Shown here one piece after another: positions 16,372 through 24,826 of a DNA stretch of 38,382 nucleotides. Numbering within the stretch: position 1 is the first letter of the stretch; every line of letters starts with the position of its first letter. This stretch comes from Firmicutes bacterium UBA2530. Lineage in GTDB: Bacteria; Bacillota; Clostridia; Tissierellales; Sedimentibacteraceae. The stretch spans positions 13,245-51,626 of the forward strand of contig DDNC01000003.1 of the NCBI GenBank assembly GCA_002340985.1, in the 5' to 3' direction. A program made the position numbers and the translations under genes. The notes under the pieces were generated by a model that saw only the letters and a program-made list of their open reading frames with translations, was not told where the DNA came from and made no database searches.

Positions 16372-17377
16372 TATTCGTTCCTTCAACTAATTCAACATTC
16401 TCTTCACTATCAGCATTACTTTCATCTTCCGCCGCACTTACACTGCCTTTATTTACAATAGCTTCTTCTAAAGATAGAATATTATACTTTTCTTTTATTT
16501 TACTTAAATTTACTGAAGCTTCAACGCGGTACTCTGTCTCATACTCATCCTTGTGAATACCTGCAAATACCACCCTGCCTCTTTCTTCATCAACCTCAAA
16601 AGAAGAATATTTATTGTTATAACCAAGTGCTATCTCCTGTTCCTTGGCATTAATAAAATCATAAAGAACAAAGAATCCCGTATCTGGCTTCTGTATTATA
16701 AATGAGGATGTTTCTGCAATAAGATATGGTTTCTGCCTTGAATAAAATGAACTTATTATGCTCTTTTTTTCAATGTCGAGCATCTTTCGCTCTCCTTCAT
16801 TTCCGGTCATTATCATAATAAATCTGTCATTTATCCGTTCAAGGCACCCATTCTTTGCAAATGCCGCCCCGTTAACGAGTTCAGGCTCAGTACTACCTAC
16901 GCTCCATATAAACATCTGGTTGAAGCTATCACCGTAACCGGTTGTGTAGAACAGTATGCTGCTGTCACTATAGCTTTCAAGAATTTCAATGCCTCTCAAG
17001 CTTCTGTCAAGCATTGTCCTGCTGCTGTTCAAGTAGGACATAATATCATTTTTATCGGTTTTTTCCGAAGAGAAGTCAGGTATACCTTCATTGTATAAAA
17101 TGTTCAGCTTAGCTTCGGCATCCTGCAGCTTTGATATCACTGCTTCATTATTTTTTGCAAGCTCAAGATAATCTCTATCCTTTTTATCTATCTCTGATTT
17201 AAGATTTCCTACTTCTTCTTTTAAGCTTTCATTTTCTTTTTTTATTTCTCCTGTATTTTTAATTTCCGCATATTCGCTCGGTCCTATCCCTGTTTCTTGA
17301 GAAGCAGGAAGCATGGTACATCCGAATAAAACAAAGGCGGAAACAATTGAAACAGATATAACTGAAATTTTCCTCAT
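16361..17377 (-). CDS. Coiled-coil lipoprotein of unknown function
   Basis: 338 residues. The N-terminus is a lipoprotein signal, MRKISVISVSIVSAFVLFGC, with lipobox LFGC and the lipidated Cys at residue 20. A heptad-rich coiled coil follows (about 45-95, NESLKEEVGNLKSEIDKK...), then a beta-rich domain to ~310 and an acidic low-complexity tail (DESNADSEENVELVEG). I chose ATG 17377 because AAGGAG is 9 bases upstream; the ATG at 17386 directly abuts that SD. It overlaps the next gene by 11 bases and lies downstream of the SLH gene, beyond a terminator-like hairpin. I do not recognise the globular domain; an envelope-anchored role is inferred from the lipobox only. Confidence 0.85.
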   Translation of the reverse strand: MRKISVISVSIVSAFVLFGCTMLPASQETGIGPSEYAEIKNTGEIKKENESLKEEVGNLKSEIDKKDRDYLELAKNNEAVISKLQDAEAKLNILYNEGIPDFSSEKTDKNDIMSYLNSSRTMLDRSLRGIEILESYSDSSILFYTTGYGDSFNQMFIWSVGSTEPELVNGAAFAKNGCLERINDRFIMIMTGNEGERKMLDIEKKSIISSFYSRQKPYLIAETSSFIIQKPDTGFFVLYDFINAKEQEIALGYNNKYSSFEVDEERGRVVFAGIHKDEYETEYRVEASVNLSKIKEKYNILSLEEAIVNKGSVSAAEDESNADSEENVELVEGTNNEV

Positions 17378-17411
17378 GATTTTCATCTCCTTGCTTTAGT
17401 AAAATGTAGTT

Positions 17412-17444
17412 AGCAAAAAAGCATCTTATAAGATGCTTTTTGCT
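17412..17444. terminator. Palindromic terminator between the SLH and lipoprotein genes
   Basis: AAAAAGCATCTTATAAGATGCTTTTTT on the minus strand: a perfect GCATCTTATAAGATGC palindrome flanked by A- and T-runs. It should reduce read-through from the SLH gene into the two genes behind it. Confidence 0.85.
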
Positions 17445-17445
17445 G

Positions 17446-19293
17446 CTACGGGATAATAATAGTTACTGACACATATTCTCCGTTCTGAGAAATGGCGGTG
17501 CTCGATATGTATTGTCCCTCTGTTATGTCTTTTAGGTATCTTGTATCCCCTGATATATTAATTATTCTCGTGTTATTTGTAACCTTCAAATAAATAAGCT
17601 CAGTCTGTCCGCTGCTGCTTTGGTTCTGCATCATTATAATCTTATCGTCTCTGTTTATAAAGATTGCCTTTCCCGCAAAATTTATAACCGCCTGAAGCTC
17701 TGATGCTTCAATAGTAACTATTTCTCCGCCGGAAGTATTCACATTGACATTATAGCCCACTCGCAAATCATTGATTGATGCATTCTTGCTTCCTATTGTT
17801 ACAACCACGCTGTTGCTCACAGTATATTGCTCTACATCACCATTTTTATCTGCAATTTTTATTTTATTAGTGCCGCCGATTATTATTTCCTTAATCGTAC
17901 CGCTCATTTCAGCTTCCTTGGCAACAGTGTTAATTTTTATCACGGCATCATATTCCGTGGTGACTGTAACTTCGTCCCCTACCCTTACTCTGTCAAAGCT
18001 TGATTCCTTATCGTTTCTTGTTACTTCAACGCTACCGCTCAGTTCAAATGTTTTAATAATATCTTCCGCTGTCTTCACAGAAACCTTTATAGGATAGGAT
18101 GAATAATCAATAGCTGATATTTTTCCGTCATAATATTTAATTCTGCTCACTGAATTAATCTGATATACTTTATTGTTATCTAAAAACAATGTTATTTCAT
18201 CATTTTTCTTAAGATTCTTCAGCTCGGTTACCTTTCCGTCAAGGTAAATCTCTGCTGAGGATGGCACATCATACTTGATTTTGTCCTTATCATTGTCATA
18301 GATTGTGACAGAAGCAGGGGATGAGTAGGCAACAGTATTGATTATTCCTCTCGCAATTTCTTTAGTGCTGTCAGCTTCAATCTTAACCGCATATTTATTT
18401 TCGTCCACCTTGCACTTAACAAGCATGTCCTTTTTTAAATCAGAATATTTCTTTGTTCTTCCGTTTATATATATTTCTGTACTATTATTGACCTTTACAA
18501 TACTTTCAACATTTTTGCTGGTGTTGATATAGATAAGAGATTCTCCCTTTTCTTCTGTCAGCTTTGTTATGAAGCCTTCTGCAATAGTAGTCGGAACATA
18601 ATCATCCAAATCTGGATAAATATCATTTTTTTCAATATATCTGAAAGCCTTGTCCAGCACTGTAGAAATTTCGGCTCTCGTTATCTTATTTGTAGGGTTA
18701 ATATTTTTTTTGCTGTCACCCTGAAGTATTTCCTTATCGTACATTACATATATATATGGCCTTGCAGCTGTTGATATCTTTTCAGCATCATTAAAGGGAA
18801 GTGTGTACACCTTCAGACTTTGCGCCTCATCTCCCAGCATCATAGCCTTTGTAAGAAGAACCGCTATTTCTTCTCTTTTTGCATCTTGAAAAATAGTTTT
18901 CTTTGAAAACATATCCTTTATTCCATTTTCAGATACAACTCCAAGTTCAATAATTACAGCCAAGTATTCAAATGACCACTCATAGTAACGCGTATTTGAC
19001 ATTTCCTCCAATACAGGCTCATATTTTTCTATAATTTCATCCTTTATATCTTTATCAATATCGTAAAGTCTTGACAACATAACAAGAGCTTCAAGTACGG
19101 TAACATTGTTATCAGGTTTGAATGTTTTATCATCATATCCCGAAACCAGTCCATTCTTTGCCACCCTTTCAATGTAGCTCTCAGCCCAGTGATTTGATAT
19201 ATCTGTAAATGCAACCGCACTTGCAGTAACTGTAAATACAATAGAAAGAACAACAGTCATCAATATTATCTTATTTAATTTGCTATGTTTCAT
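17446..19293 (-). CDS. S-layer homology (SLH) domain surface protein
   Basis: Exported protein anchored to secondary cell-wall polymer by N-terminal SLH motifs. 615 residues from an ATG with TAGGAGGT upstream. Signal peptide ~1-28 (LNKIILMTVVLSIVFTVTASAVA), then three SLH repeats at about 29-80 (FTDISNHWAESYIERVAKNG), 90-150 (diverged, YEWSFEYLAVIIELGVV) and 165-215 (FNDAEKISTAARPYIYVMYD...NKITRAE). The C-terminal ~380 residues are repeated beta-strand units with recurring patterns such as GTI...G..KIK, V.V.N.T.I.I, and L..L..G..V, which I do not assign to a named domain. It has its own promoter, and a terminator follows. Exact role (S-layer or cell-wall structural protein) is open. Confidence 0.9.
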   Translation of the reverse strand: MKHSKLNKIILMTVVLSIVFTVTASAVAFTDISNHWAESYIERVAKNGLVSGYDDKTFKPDNNVTVLEALVMLSRLYDIDKDIKDEIIEKYEPVLEEMSNTRYYEWSFEYLAVIIELGVVSENGIKDMFSKKTIFQDAKREEIAVLLTKAMMLGDEAQSLKVYTLPFNDAEKISTAARPYIYVMYDKEILQGDSKKNINPTNKITRAEISTVLDKAFRYIEKNDIYPDLDDYVPTTIAEGFITKLTEEKGESLIYINTSKNVESIVKVNNSTEIYINGRTKKYSDLKKDMLVKCKVDENKYAVKIEADSTKEIARGIINTVAYSSPASVTIYDNDKDKIKYDVPSSAEIYLDGKVTELKNLKKNDEITLFLDNNKVYQINSVSRIKYYDGKISAIDYSSYPIKVSVKTAEDIIKTFELSGSVEVTRNDKESSFDRVRVGDEVTVTTEYDAVIKINTVAKEAEMSGTIKEIIIGGTNKIKIADKNGDVEQYTVSNSVVVTIGSKNASINDLRVGYNVNVNTSGGEIVTIEASELQAVINFAGKAIFINRDDKIIMMQNQSSSGQTELIYLKVTNNTRIINISGDTRYLKDITEGQYISSTAISQNGEYVSVTIIIP

Positions 19294-19323
19294 AATACCT
19301 CCTACCCAGCCATATTTTAATAA

Positions 19324-19352
19324 ATTATACCATAATACGAGTCATTCTGCAA
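19324..19352 (-). promoter_or_regulatory. Promoter of the SLH gene
   Basis: On the minus strand, TTGCAG (19347-19352), 17-bp spacer, perfect TATAAT (19324-19329), ~20 bp before the RBS. Confidence 0.7.
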
Positions 19353-19404
19353 ATTATTATTGTTAGAGAAATCTTAAAAATCAATGCTCCGTGGTATTGT
19401 TTAT

Positions 19405-19442
19405 AATATTGCTCCGCAAAACTATTGACATGCGGCAATATT
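19405..19442. promoter_or_regulatory. Inverted repeat between divergent SLH and chorismate mutase genes
   Basis: AATATTG(CT)CCGC (19405-19417) is complementary to GCGGCAATATT (19432-19442) except for a 2-base bulge. It lies between the two divergent promoters and its right arm touches the -35 of the chorismate mutase gene. Operator or chance; a TTGACA (19425-19430) sits in its centre. Confidence 0.35.
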
Positions 19443-19470
19443 GTGATAAATTTTAATAATACGATATAAT
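19441..19470 (+). promoter_or_regulatory. Promoter of the chorismate mutase gene
   Basis: TTGTGA (19441-19446), 18-bp spacer, TATAAT (19465-19470). The leader would be only about 17 bases long. Confidence 0.55.
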
Positions 19471-19493
19471 AACAGCATAAAATGGAGGACGCA

Positions 19494-19748
19494 ATGGACT
19501 TAAATAACGCGAGGATTGAAATAAACCGCATTGACAGAGAAATAGTGCTTTTGTTAGAGAAAAGGTTTGATTTTGTAACAGAAATTGGGAAATATAAGAA
19601 AGAAAACAACCTTCCAGTATATGACCCGGAAAGGGAGAAAATTGTAGTAAGTAATTGTGTCAGTTATTTAAATAATAAAGAATATTCGAAGGCCATTGAA
19701 GATGTTTACATCCAAATAATGGATTCAAGCAAGGAATTGGAAAAATAG
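19494..19748 (+). CDS. Monofunctional chorismate mutase, AroQ type
   Basis: Converts chorismate to prephenate, the branch to phenylalanine and tyrosine (all-helical AroQ fold, dimer). Seen: NNARIEINRIDREIVLLLEK (helix 1, with the conserved Arg and the IDREI pattern), RFDFVTEIGKYKKENNLPVYDPERE (helix 2 with Lys, and the DPERE motif), and a C-terminal helix. ATG 19494 has GGAGGA directly upstream; the ATG at 19482 overlaps that SD and was rejected. 84 residues, normal for a stand-alone domain. No other aromatic pathway gene is adjacent and it ends at a terminator, so it is probably monocistronic. Confidence 0.9.
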   Translation: MDLNNARIEINRIDREIVLLLEKRFDFVTEIGKYKKENNLPVYDPEREKIVVSNCVSYLNNKEYSKAIEDVYIQIMDSSKELEK

Positions 19749-19757
19749 CAACAATAT

Positions 19758-19800
19758 ACCGCCATCTTTAGAGAAATCTCCAAAAATGGCGGTGTAATTT
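19758..19800. terminator. Terminator between convergent chorismate mutase and putP-like genes
   Basis: ACCGCCAT (19758-19765) / ATGGCGGT (19786-19793) enclosing a small GAGA/TCTC stem, followed by GTAATTTTT on the plus strand. Confidence 0.8.
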
Positions 19801-21360
19801 TTAAGCTTGTTTTTTTGCCAGTTCAAATTCATCTTGAATTTCAGCAGAAGGTTCTGCAGTCATTCTCGATACTATATAAATAAACAGACATGATGTTATA
19901 AATGCCGGAAGCAGCTCATACACTCCGAAAACACCGCCCATGGGCTTCAATATAAGCTTCCAGATAAAAACCATTATACCTCCTGAAAGCATGCCTGCAA
20001 TGGCACCTTCTCTTGTGGTTCTTTTCCAAAACAACGAAAATAATGTTATGGGACCGAATGTAGCTCCGAAACCGGCCCATGCAAATGACACAATTGTGAA
20101 TATTACACTGTCCTTATCAAGAGCTATAATTATACCCACCAATGAAATAACAATCAAAATTATCTTTGACATATTCATAACCTGCTTGTCTGTGGCATCC
20201 TTTTTAATGAGATGCTGATAAATATTTTTAGAGAATGCCGACGCCGCAATCAACAGATATGAATCCGATGAACTGATGGTTGCCGCCAATATTCCCGCCA
20301 TGATAAGGCCTGCAATAAATGCGGGAAGCAAGTTTTGTGAAAGCACAATGAACACACTTTCTGCTTCGCTGTATGTTGACAGCTCTGCTGGAAACAGTGC
20401 CCTGCCTATAATACCTATGGAGACAGCGGCAACAAGGGAAATTATAACCCATACAGTAGCAATTCTCCTTGATTGTTTCAGCTCCTTGGCATCACGTATT
20501 GCCATAAATCTAAGTAAAACCTGGGGCATACCAAAATATCCAAGCCCCCATGCCAATGTTGAAAGTATCGTATATAATCCGTATTTTCCCGCTTCTCCAA
20601 ATTGAGGAACTCCGTTCAGCAGAACCTGAGTACCGTCTGCTCCAATTGTTGGTGAAGCAATACCGAAAAATTCAAAAAATCCGGGTATTGCCTGTGCATT
20701 TTCAAGTACCGCGGCTGCACCTCCGGCAGCTATGGTACTTGCAATCAATATTGTAACAAGAGCTATAATCATTACAAATGCCTGCATGGTATCAGATGCG
20801 GTTTCTGCAAGAAACCCTCCTACAAATGTATAAAATACAACAAATACTGCCCCGGCAAACATCATGTATCTATATTCAAATCCAAACAATGTACTGAAAA
20901 GTTTTCCCACTGTAACAAAACAGCTTGATGCATAGACAGTAAAAAATACAAGTATGAATACCGCCGAAATCGTCATAATCACTTTGTTTTTCTCTTTAAA
21001 ACGATTGCTGAAAAAGTCGGGAAGCGTTATGGAGTCTCCCGCAATAACCGAGTAATTATGAAGTCTCTTGGCTACAAAAAGCCAATTCAGATATGTTCCG
21101 GCAGCGAGTCCTATTGCTGTCCATATTGCATCACTCAAGCCATACCAGTACGCAACTCCCGGAAGTCCCATCAAAAGCCATCCGCTCATATCGGAAGCCT
21201 CTGCACTCATGGCGGTAACCAACGGCCCCAGCGATCTTCCTCCTAAAAAATAGTTTTCACTGCTTTCATTGGCACGCTTTGCAAAGTAAAGTCCAATACC
21301 TGTAACGACGGCCATGTACACAATCATTGATATAAAAATCTGTAATGTGTCACCTTTCAT
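19801..21360 (-). CDS. putP: Sodium/proline symporter (SSS family, PutP-like)
   Basis: Na+-coupled solute importer in the cytoplasmic membrane, closest in motif content to PutP. 519 residues with about 13 hydrophobic segments, normal for the family. Seen: the signature SAEASDMSGWLLMGLPGVAY, whose Asp57 matches the essential PutP TM2 aspartate, FLGGRSLGPLVTAMSAEASD just before it, and the TM9-region motif ATISSSDSYLLIAASAFSKN. The ATG has GGGAGG upstream. It has its own promoter with an internal palindrome. Proline is the best guess; other amino-acid SSS substrates cannot be excluded. No put catabolic genes are adjacent. Confidence 0.92.
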   Translation of the reverse strand: MKGDTLQIFISMIVYMAVVTGIGLYFAKRANESSENYFLGGRSLGPLVTAMSAEASDMSGWLLMGLPGVAYWYGLSDAIWTAIGLAAGTYLNWLFVAKRLHNYSVIAGDSITLPDFFSNRFKEKNKVIMTISAVFILVFFTVYASSCFVTVGKLFSTLFGFEYRYMMFAGAVFVVFYTFVGGFLAETASDTMQAFVMIIALVTILIASTIAAGGAAAVLENAQAIPGFFEFFGIASPTIGADGTQVLLNGVPQFGEAGKYGLYTILSTLAWGLGYFGMPQVLLRFMAIRDAKELKQSRRIATVWVIISLVAAVSIGIIGRALFPAELSTYSEAESVFIVLSQNLLPAFIAGLIMAGILAATISSSDSYLLIAASAFSKNIYQHLIKKDATDKQVMNMSKIILIVISLVGIIIALDKDSVIFTIVSFAWAGFGATFGPITLFSLFWKRTTREGAIAGMLSGGIMVFIWKLILKPMGGVFGVYELLPAFITSCLFIYIVSRMTAEPSAEIQDEFELAKKQA

Positions 21361-21398
21361 TAACGAACCTCCCTTTTTAATTTTTAAAACTTAGTATA

Positions 21399-21427
21399 AA
21401 TATAAATGTAAATTTACATAAAGTCAA
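21399..21427 (-). promoter_or_regulatory. putP promoter with 14-bp palindrome in the spacer
   Basis: On the minus strand, TTGACT (21422-21427), 17-bp spacer, TATATT (21399-21404). The perfect palindrome ATGTAAATTTACAT (21406-21419) fills the spacer, an ideal position for a repressor site. Confidence 0.75.
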
Positions 21428-21511
21428 GAATAAATAATATTTTAATTTGTAAAAAACAGACGATGTTTGAATAGTATATAATCGTTGAAATATTAACAAT
21501 CATTCGCTTGT

Positions 21512-21523
21512 AGTACGCGTACT
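21512..21523. promoter_or_regulatory. 12-bp palindrome in the NPD-putP gap
   Basis: AGTACGCGTACT, perfectly self-complementary and CpG-containing in otherwise very AT-rich DNA, about 85 bp upstream of the putP -35. Possible operator or upstream activator site. Confidence 0.35.
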
Positions 21524-21524
21524 C

Positions 21525-21560
21525 AAAATAAAAACAGACGTGCATTAAAATACACGTCTG
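21525..21560 (-). terminator. Terminator of the NPD-family gene
   Basis: On the minus strand, CAGACGTG / CACGTCTG stem with a 10-base loop followed by TTTTTATTTT. Confidence 0.92.
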
Positions 21561-21570
21561 GATTACATAT

Positions 21571-22614
21571 CTACCCTATTAATCTGCTTATTACTTCTTT
21601 TACCGTAGTAATTTTATTTATGACTTCAAGATTTGCGCCTGAAAAAATGAGACCTCCTCGTCCTTCCACCGCATCAATAAGACCTGAAGATATACAGTAA
21701 GGAATTGTTGCCGGATTACAGTTCGGCATGCACTTATAGCACTTGCTCACAACACAGCCATTTTCTACGGAATCGGTAATAAATTTATTACGAATTGCCC
21801 TTGCTGGCATACCCACCGGGCTTTTGATTATCATTTCATCACTTTTTTCAGCATTTACATAAGCAAGCTTGAAATTTTCATGAGCATCACATTCAATAGT
21901 AGAAACGAACAAACTTGCTATCTGAAATCCATCGGCTCCTGCTTCTTGAAGCCCCATAATATCTTCCTTTGTTCTTATTCCACCTGCGGCAATAACCGGT
22001 ATCGTTACGCCGTGCTCCTTTTCTATTCCCGTTATTAGCTCTTTGACTTCCTTGACAATTTCCTTAAGAGATGCACATTTTTCTTCAAGAATTTCATTCA
22101 TCTTAAACCCGAGATGCCCTCCTGCAAGAGGTCCCTCAACTATAACTGCATCCGGAAGCCTTTTATTCTTTAAGTAGCTCCTTATAATAATTCCTGCAGC
22201 TTTGGCTGAGGATACTATGGGTGCTATTTTAGTTGATGTTCCTTCAACAAGTTTTGGTAATGATAAGGGAAGACCCGCACCGGAAACTATCAAATCTATT
22301 TTTTCCTCAACAGCCTTTTTTACATAGAGCTCATAGTTGCTTATTGCAGCCATTATATTTATTGCTAATATACCTTTTGTCTTTTCTCTTGCCTTTTTTA
22401 TTTCTTTTCCTATTGCTCTGAGATTAGCCTCAACAGGATTTACCGCAAAATCCGGCTCCCGGAATCCTATCTGCACTCCTGAAATAGTACCGATTCCACC
22501 TTCATTTGCTACGGCGGCAGCCAATCCGGACAAAGACACCCCTATTCCCATGCCACCTTGAATTATTGGAATTGCAGCTGTTAAATTTCCTATTTTCAAT
22601 TCTTTTAATTCCAT
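21571..22614 (-). CDS. NPD-family FMN flavoprotein (nitronate monooxygenase-like) with C-terminal Cys cluster
   Basis: TIM-barrel FMN enzyme of the 2-nitropropane dioxygenase/nitronate monooxygenase family, which also contains FabK. 347 residues. Seen: PIIQGGMGIGVSLSGLAAAV at the N-terminus (FMN binding), IVSGAGLPLSLP, EGPLAGGHLGF (active-site His), and PVIAAGGIRTKEDI with GADGFQIASLF (phosphate binding). Residues ~290-310 carry five cysteines (CVVSKCYKCMPNC, then PYC), as in a clostridial NPD subgroup. The ATG has GGAG upstream; it is flanked by terminators, so it is a single-gene unit. Substrate unknown; a second enoyl reductase role is less likely because a true fabK is present in the fab cluster. 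Confidence 0.87.
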   Translation of the reverse strand: MELKELKIGNLTAAIPIIQGGMGIGVSLSGLAAAVANEGGIGTISGVQIGFREPDFAVNPVEANLRAIGKEIKKAREKTKGILAINIMAAISNYELYVKKAVEEKIDLIVSGAGLPLSLPKLVEGTSTKIAPIVSSAKAAGIIIRSYLKNKRLPDAVIVEGPLAGGHLGFKMNEILEEKCASLKEIVKEVKELITGIEKEHGVTIPVIAAGGIRTKEDIMGLQEAGADGFQIASLFVSTIECDAHENFKLAYVNAEKSDEMIIKSPVGMPARAIRNKFITDSVENGCVVSKCYKCMPNCNPATIPYCISSGLIDAVEGRGGLIFSGANLEVINKITTVKEVISRLIG

Positions 22615-22690
22615 ATTTTCTCCAATATTTTTAATATCTATTTATTTGATAATCAAAGTATATATCCTGTAGTGATTGTTGTCAAGAAAA

Positions 22691-22740
22691 AAGAAATAAA
22701 AATCTCCCCCTTTCAGCACTTGCACATCAGGAGGAGATTG
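22691..22740 (-). terminator. Terminator at the end of the V-ATPase operon
   Basis: On the minus strand, AATCTCCTCCT (22729-22739) pairs with AGGGGGAGATT (22701-22711), with one G-U pair, then TTTTTATTTC. Confidence 0.88.
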
Positions 22741-22743
22741 CTT

Positions 22744-23439
22744 TTAATTTTTTGAACTGTATTCATCAAGAGCTATATTTGTTTGCTCCTGCTTTTCTTC
22801 GATGACTTCTTGAATCATCATGTCCTTAACCTTCATGAGCCTTGTCTGATTTCCTCTTTCATTTTCATCAAGCTTCATCTGAATATACTTTATGGTTTCC
22901 TGAAATTGAGGAATCATGACATATTCAAGAGCATTAACCCTTCTTCTTGTCTTTTCAATTTCCGCGGCCAACAGCTGCACTTCCTTTTCAACAGCCGCCA
23001 GTCTCAAAAGCTCGGGGAAAATACTTGAAAGATTTTCAATTGCATTATCAAGTTCTGCCGAAGTGCCTGCAAAACCATAAGGATAAATATTGGATGTATC
23101 ATCAGTGGTTGTCTTAAAGTCAAATACCGGAACATCAACACTCATGACGTTTTTGTTTCCTACCTCAATCGAAACTCCCTGCTTCGGATACATAAGAGCC
23201 TCATCCAATACTTCTGATGACATTACGGCACTTGCAATAACAAAGTTTGAGTAGACATTGGTTATATGTGCCTCAACCTGTTCCCTCAGCACCTTATTTT
23301 CTCTGGCAAGCTCCAAAAATTGCTTCATAAGCTCATCACGCTTATCCTTAAGCATCTTGTGACCCTTGACCGCCACCTTCAAACGTTTCTTTAGAGTGGT
23401 TAAGACCATTCTGGTTGGATTTACATTCAATCTTGCCAT
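22744..23439 (-). CDS. ntpD: V-type ATPase subunit D (central stalk)
   Basis: Rotor shaft subunit transmitting rotation between the A3B3 head and the membrane ring. 231 residues, family length. Begins with the typical MARLNVNPTRMVLTTLKKRLKVA, then a long coiled coil (GHKMLKDKRDELMKQFLELA), and ends in a second long helix with TRRRVNALEYVMIPQFQETIKYI, the conserved subunit D block. Last gene of the operon, 12 bases after ntpB, RBS AGAGGTGA, followed by a terminator. Confidence 0.97.
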   Translation of the reverse strand: MARLNVNPTRMVLTTLKKRLKVAVKGHKMLKDKRDELMKQFLELARENKVLREQVEAHITNVYSNFVIASAVMSSEVLDEALMYPKQGVSIEVGNKNVMSVDVPVFDFKTTTDDTSNIYPYGFAGTSAELDNAIENLSSIFPELLRLAAVEKEVQLLAAEIEKTRRRVNALEYVMIPQFQETIKYIQMKLDENERGNQTRLMKVKDMMIQEVIEEKQEQTNIALDEYSSKN

Positions 23440-23451
23440 AGGTTCACCTCT

Positions 23452-24825
23452 CTATCCTAACGGATAATATTTTTCGAGATATTCGTCCCTTATACGTTTT
23501 AACTCACTCTTAGGAAGAAGTGTCAATAAGTTCCATCCAATTGTAAGTGTTTCTTCAATTGACCTGTTTGTTTCATATCCTTGAGAAACATATTTTTTTT
23601 CAAATTCATCGGCAAATTTAGCATAAAATTTATCCGCATCGGAAAGCGCGGCCTCTCCTAATATTGCCATGAGTTCCTTAGCCTCTTTACCTCTTGCATA
23701 TGCTGCAAAAAGCTGATTCAGCACGTCGGAATGGTCCTCCCTTGTCTTTCCTCTTCCAATACCCTTGTCTTTTAAACGTGACAATGAAGGAAGAACATCT
23801 ATAGGAGGCTTTATACCCTTTCTGTAAAGCTCACGGGAAAGGATAATCTGTCCCTCTGTTATATATCCTGTAAGGTCAGGAATAGGATGTGTCTTGTCAT
23901 CTTCCGGCATGGTCAATATAGGAATCATTGTAATTGAGCCTTCAATATCTCTCTTTCTTCCCGCTCTCTCATAAAGGGTGGCAAGGTCCGTATACAGATA
24001 TCCAGGGTAACCTCTTCTGCCCGGTACCTCCTTACGTGCTGCAGATACCTCACGAAGAGCCTCTGCATAGTTTGTTATATCCGTAAGGATTACAAGAACA
24101 TGCATCCCTTTCTCGAATGCGAGAAATTCAGCAGCAGTCAACGCCATACGCGGTGTTGAAATACGTTCTATGGCAGGGTCGTCCGCTAAATTCATAAATA
24201 ATACTGTCCTGTCTATTGCACCTGTTTTTCTGAAGTCTGATATAAAGAAATCCGCCTCTTCATATGTTATACCTATTGCAGCAAATACAACGGCAAACTT
24301 TGAATCTGTACCCAAAACTTTCGATTGACGGGCAATTTGTGCCGCCAAATCCGCATGAGGAAGACCGGAACCCGAAAATATAGGGAGCTTCTGTCCTCTT
24401 ACAAGTGTATTCAATCCGTCTATTGCCGAAACTCCTGTCTGAATAAATTCATCAGGATAGTCACGTGCAGATGGATTCATCGGCAATCCGTTGATATCCA
24501 GTCTTTTTTCCGGTATAATTTCAGGGCCGTTGTCAATTGGGCGACCAAGACCGTCAAATACACGGCCAAGCATGTCATATGATACCGCAAGCTCCATTCC
24601 TCTTCCTAGGAACTTCACTTTGCTCTCCGCAAGGTTTATACCTGCAGCACTTTCAAAAAGCTGAACGAGCGCATTGCTTCCGTTAATCTCAAGGACTCTG
24701 CAGCTTCTCTGTTCACCGCTTGGAAGCTCGATTACACCCAATTCATCATATGCAACATTTTCAACGTTTTTTACAAGCATTAAAGGTCCTGCTACTTCCG
24801 ATATGGTTTTATATTCTCTAATCAT
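23452..24825 (-). CDS. ntpB: V-type ATPase subunit B (non-catalytic head subunit)
   Basis: Forms the A3B3 head with subunit A; the regulatory nucleotide-site subunit without a working Walker A. 457 residues. Seen: the N-terminal EYKTISEVAGPLMLV, GQKLPIFSGSGLPHADLAAQ in the place of the P-loop, and LTDITNYAEALREVSAARKE with RRGYPGYLYTDLATLYERAG, typical of V/A-type B chains. The start is one base after the ntpA stop with AAGGAGGT inside the ntpA end, so translation is coupled. Confidence 0.98.
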   Translation of the reverse strand: MIREYKTISEVAGPLMLVKNVENVAYDELGVIELPSGEQRSCRVLEINGSNALVQLFESAAGINLAESKVKFLGRGMELAVSYDMLGRVFDGLGRPIDNGPEIIPEKRLDINGLPMNPSARDYPDEFIQTGVSAIDGLNTLVRGQKLPIFSGSGLPHADLAAQIARQSKVLGTDSKFAVVFAAIGITYEEADFFISDFRKTGAIDRTVLFMNLADDPAIERISTPRMALTAAEFLAFEKGMHVLVILTDITNYAEALREVSAARKEVPGRRGYPGYLYTDLATLYERAGRKRDIEGSITMIPILTMPEDDKTHPIPDLTGYITEGQIILSRELYRKGIKPPIDVLPSLSRLKDKGIGRGKTREDHSDVLNQLFAAYARGKEAKELMAILGEAALSDADKFYAKFADEFEKKYVSQGYETNRSIEETLTIGWNLLTLLPKSELKRIRDEYLEKYYPLG

Positions 24826-24826
24826 A

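Noticed and set aside
19425..19430. TTGACA as the -35 of the chorismate mutase promoter.
   Set aside because: No acceptable -10 at 16-18 bp spacing; TTGTGA-18-TATAAT is the better pair.
21571..22614. Naming the NPD-family gene as a second fabK.
   Set aside because: It is outside the fab operon, flanked by terminators, and carries a cysteine cluster not found in the FabK of this window.
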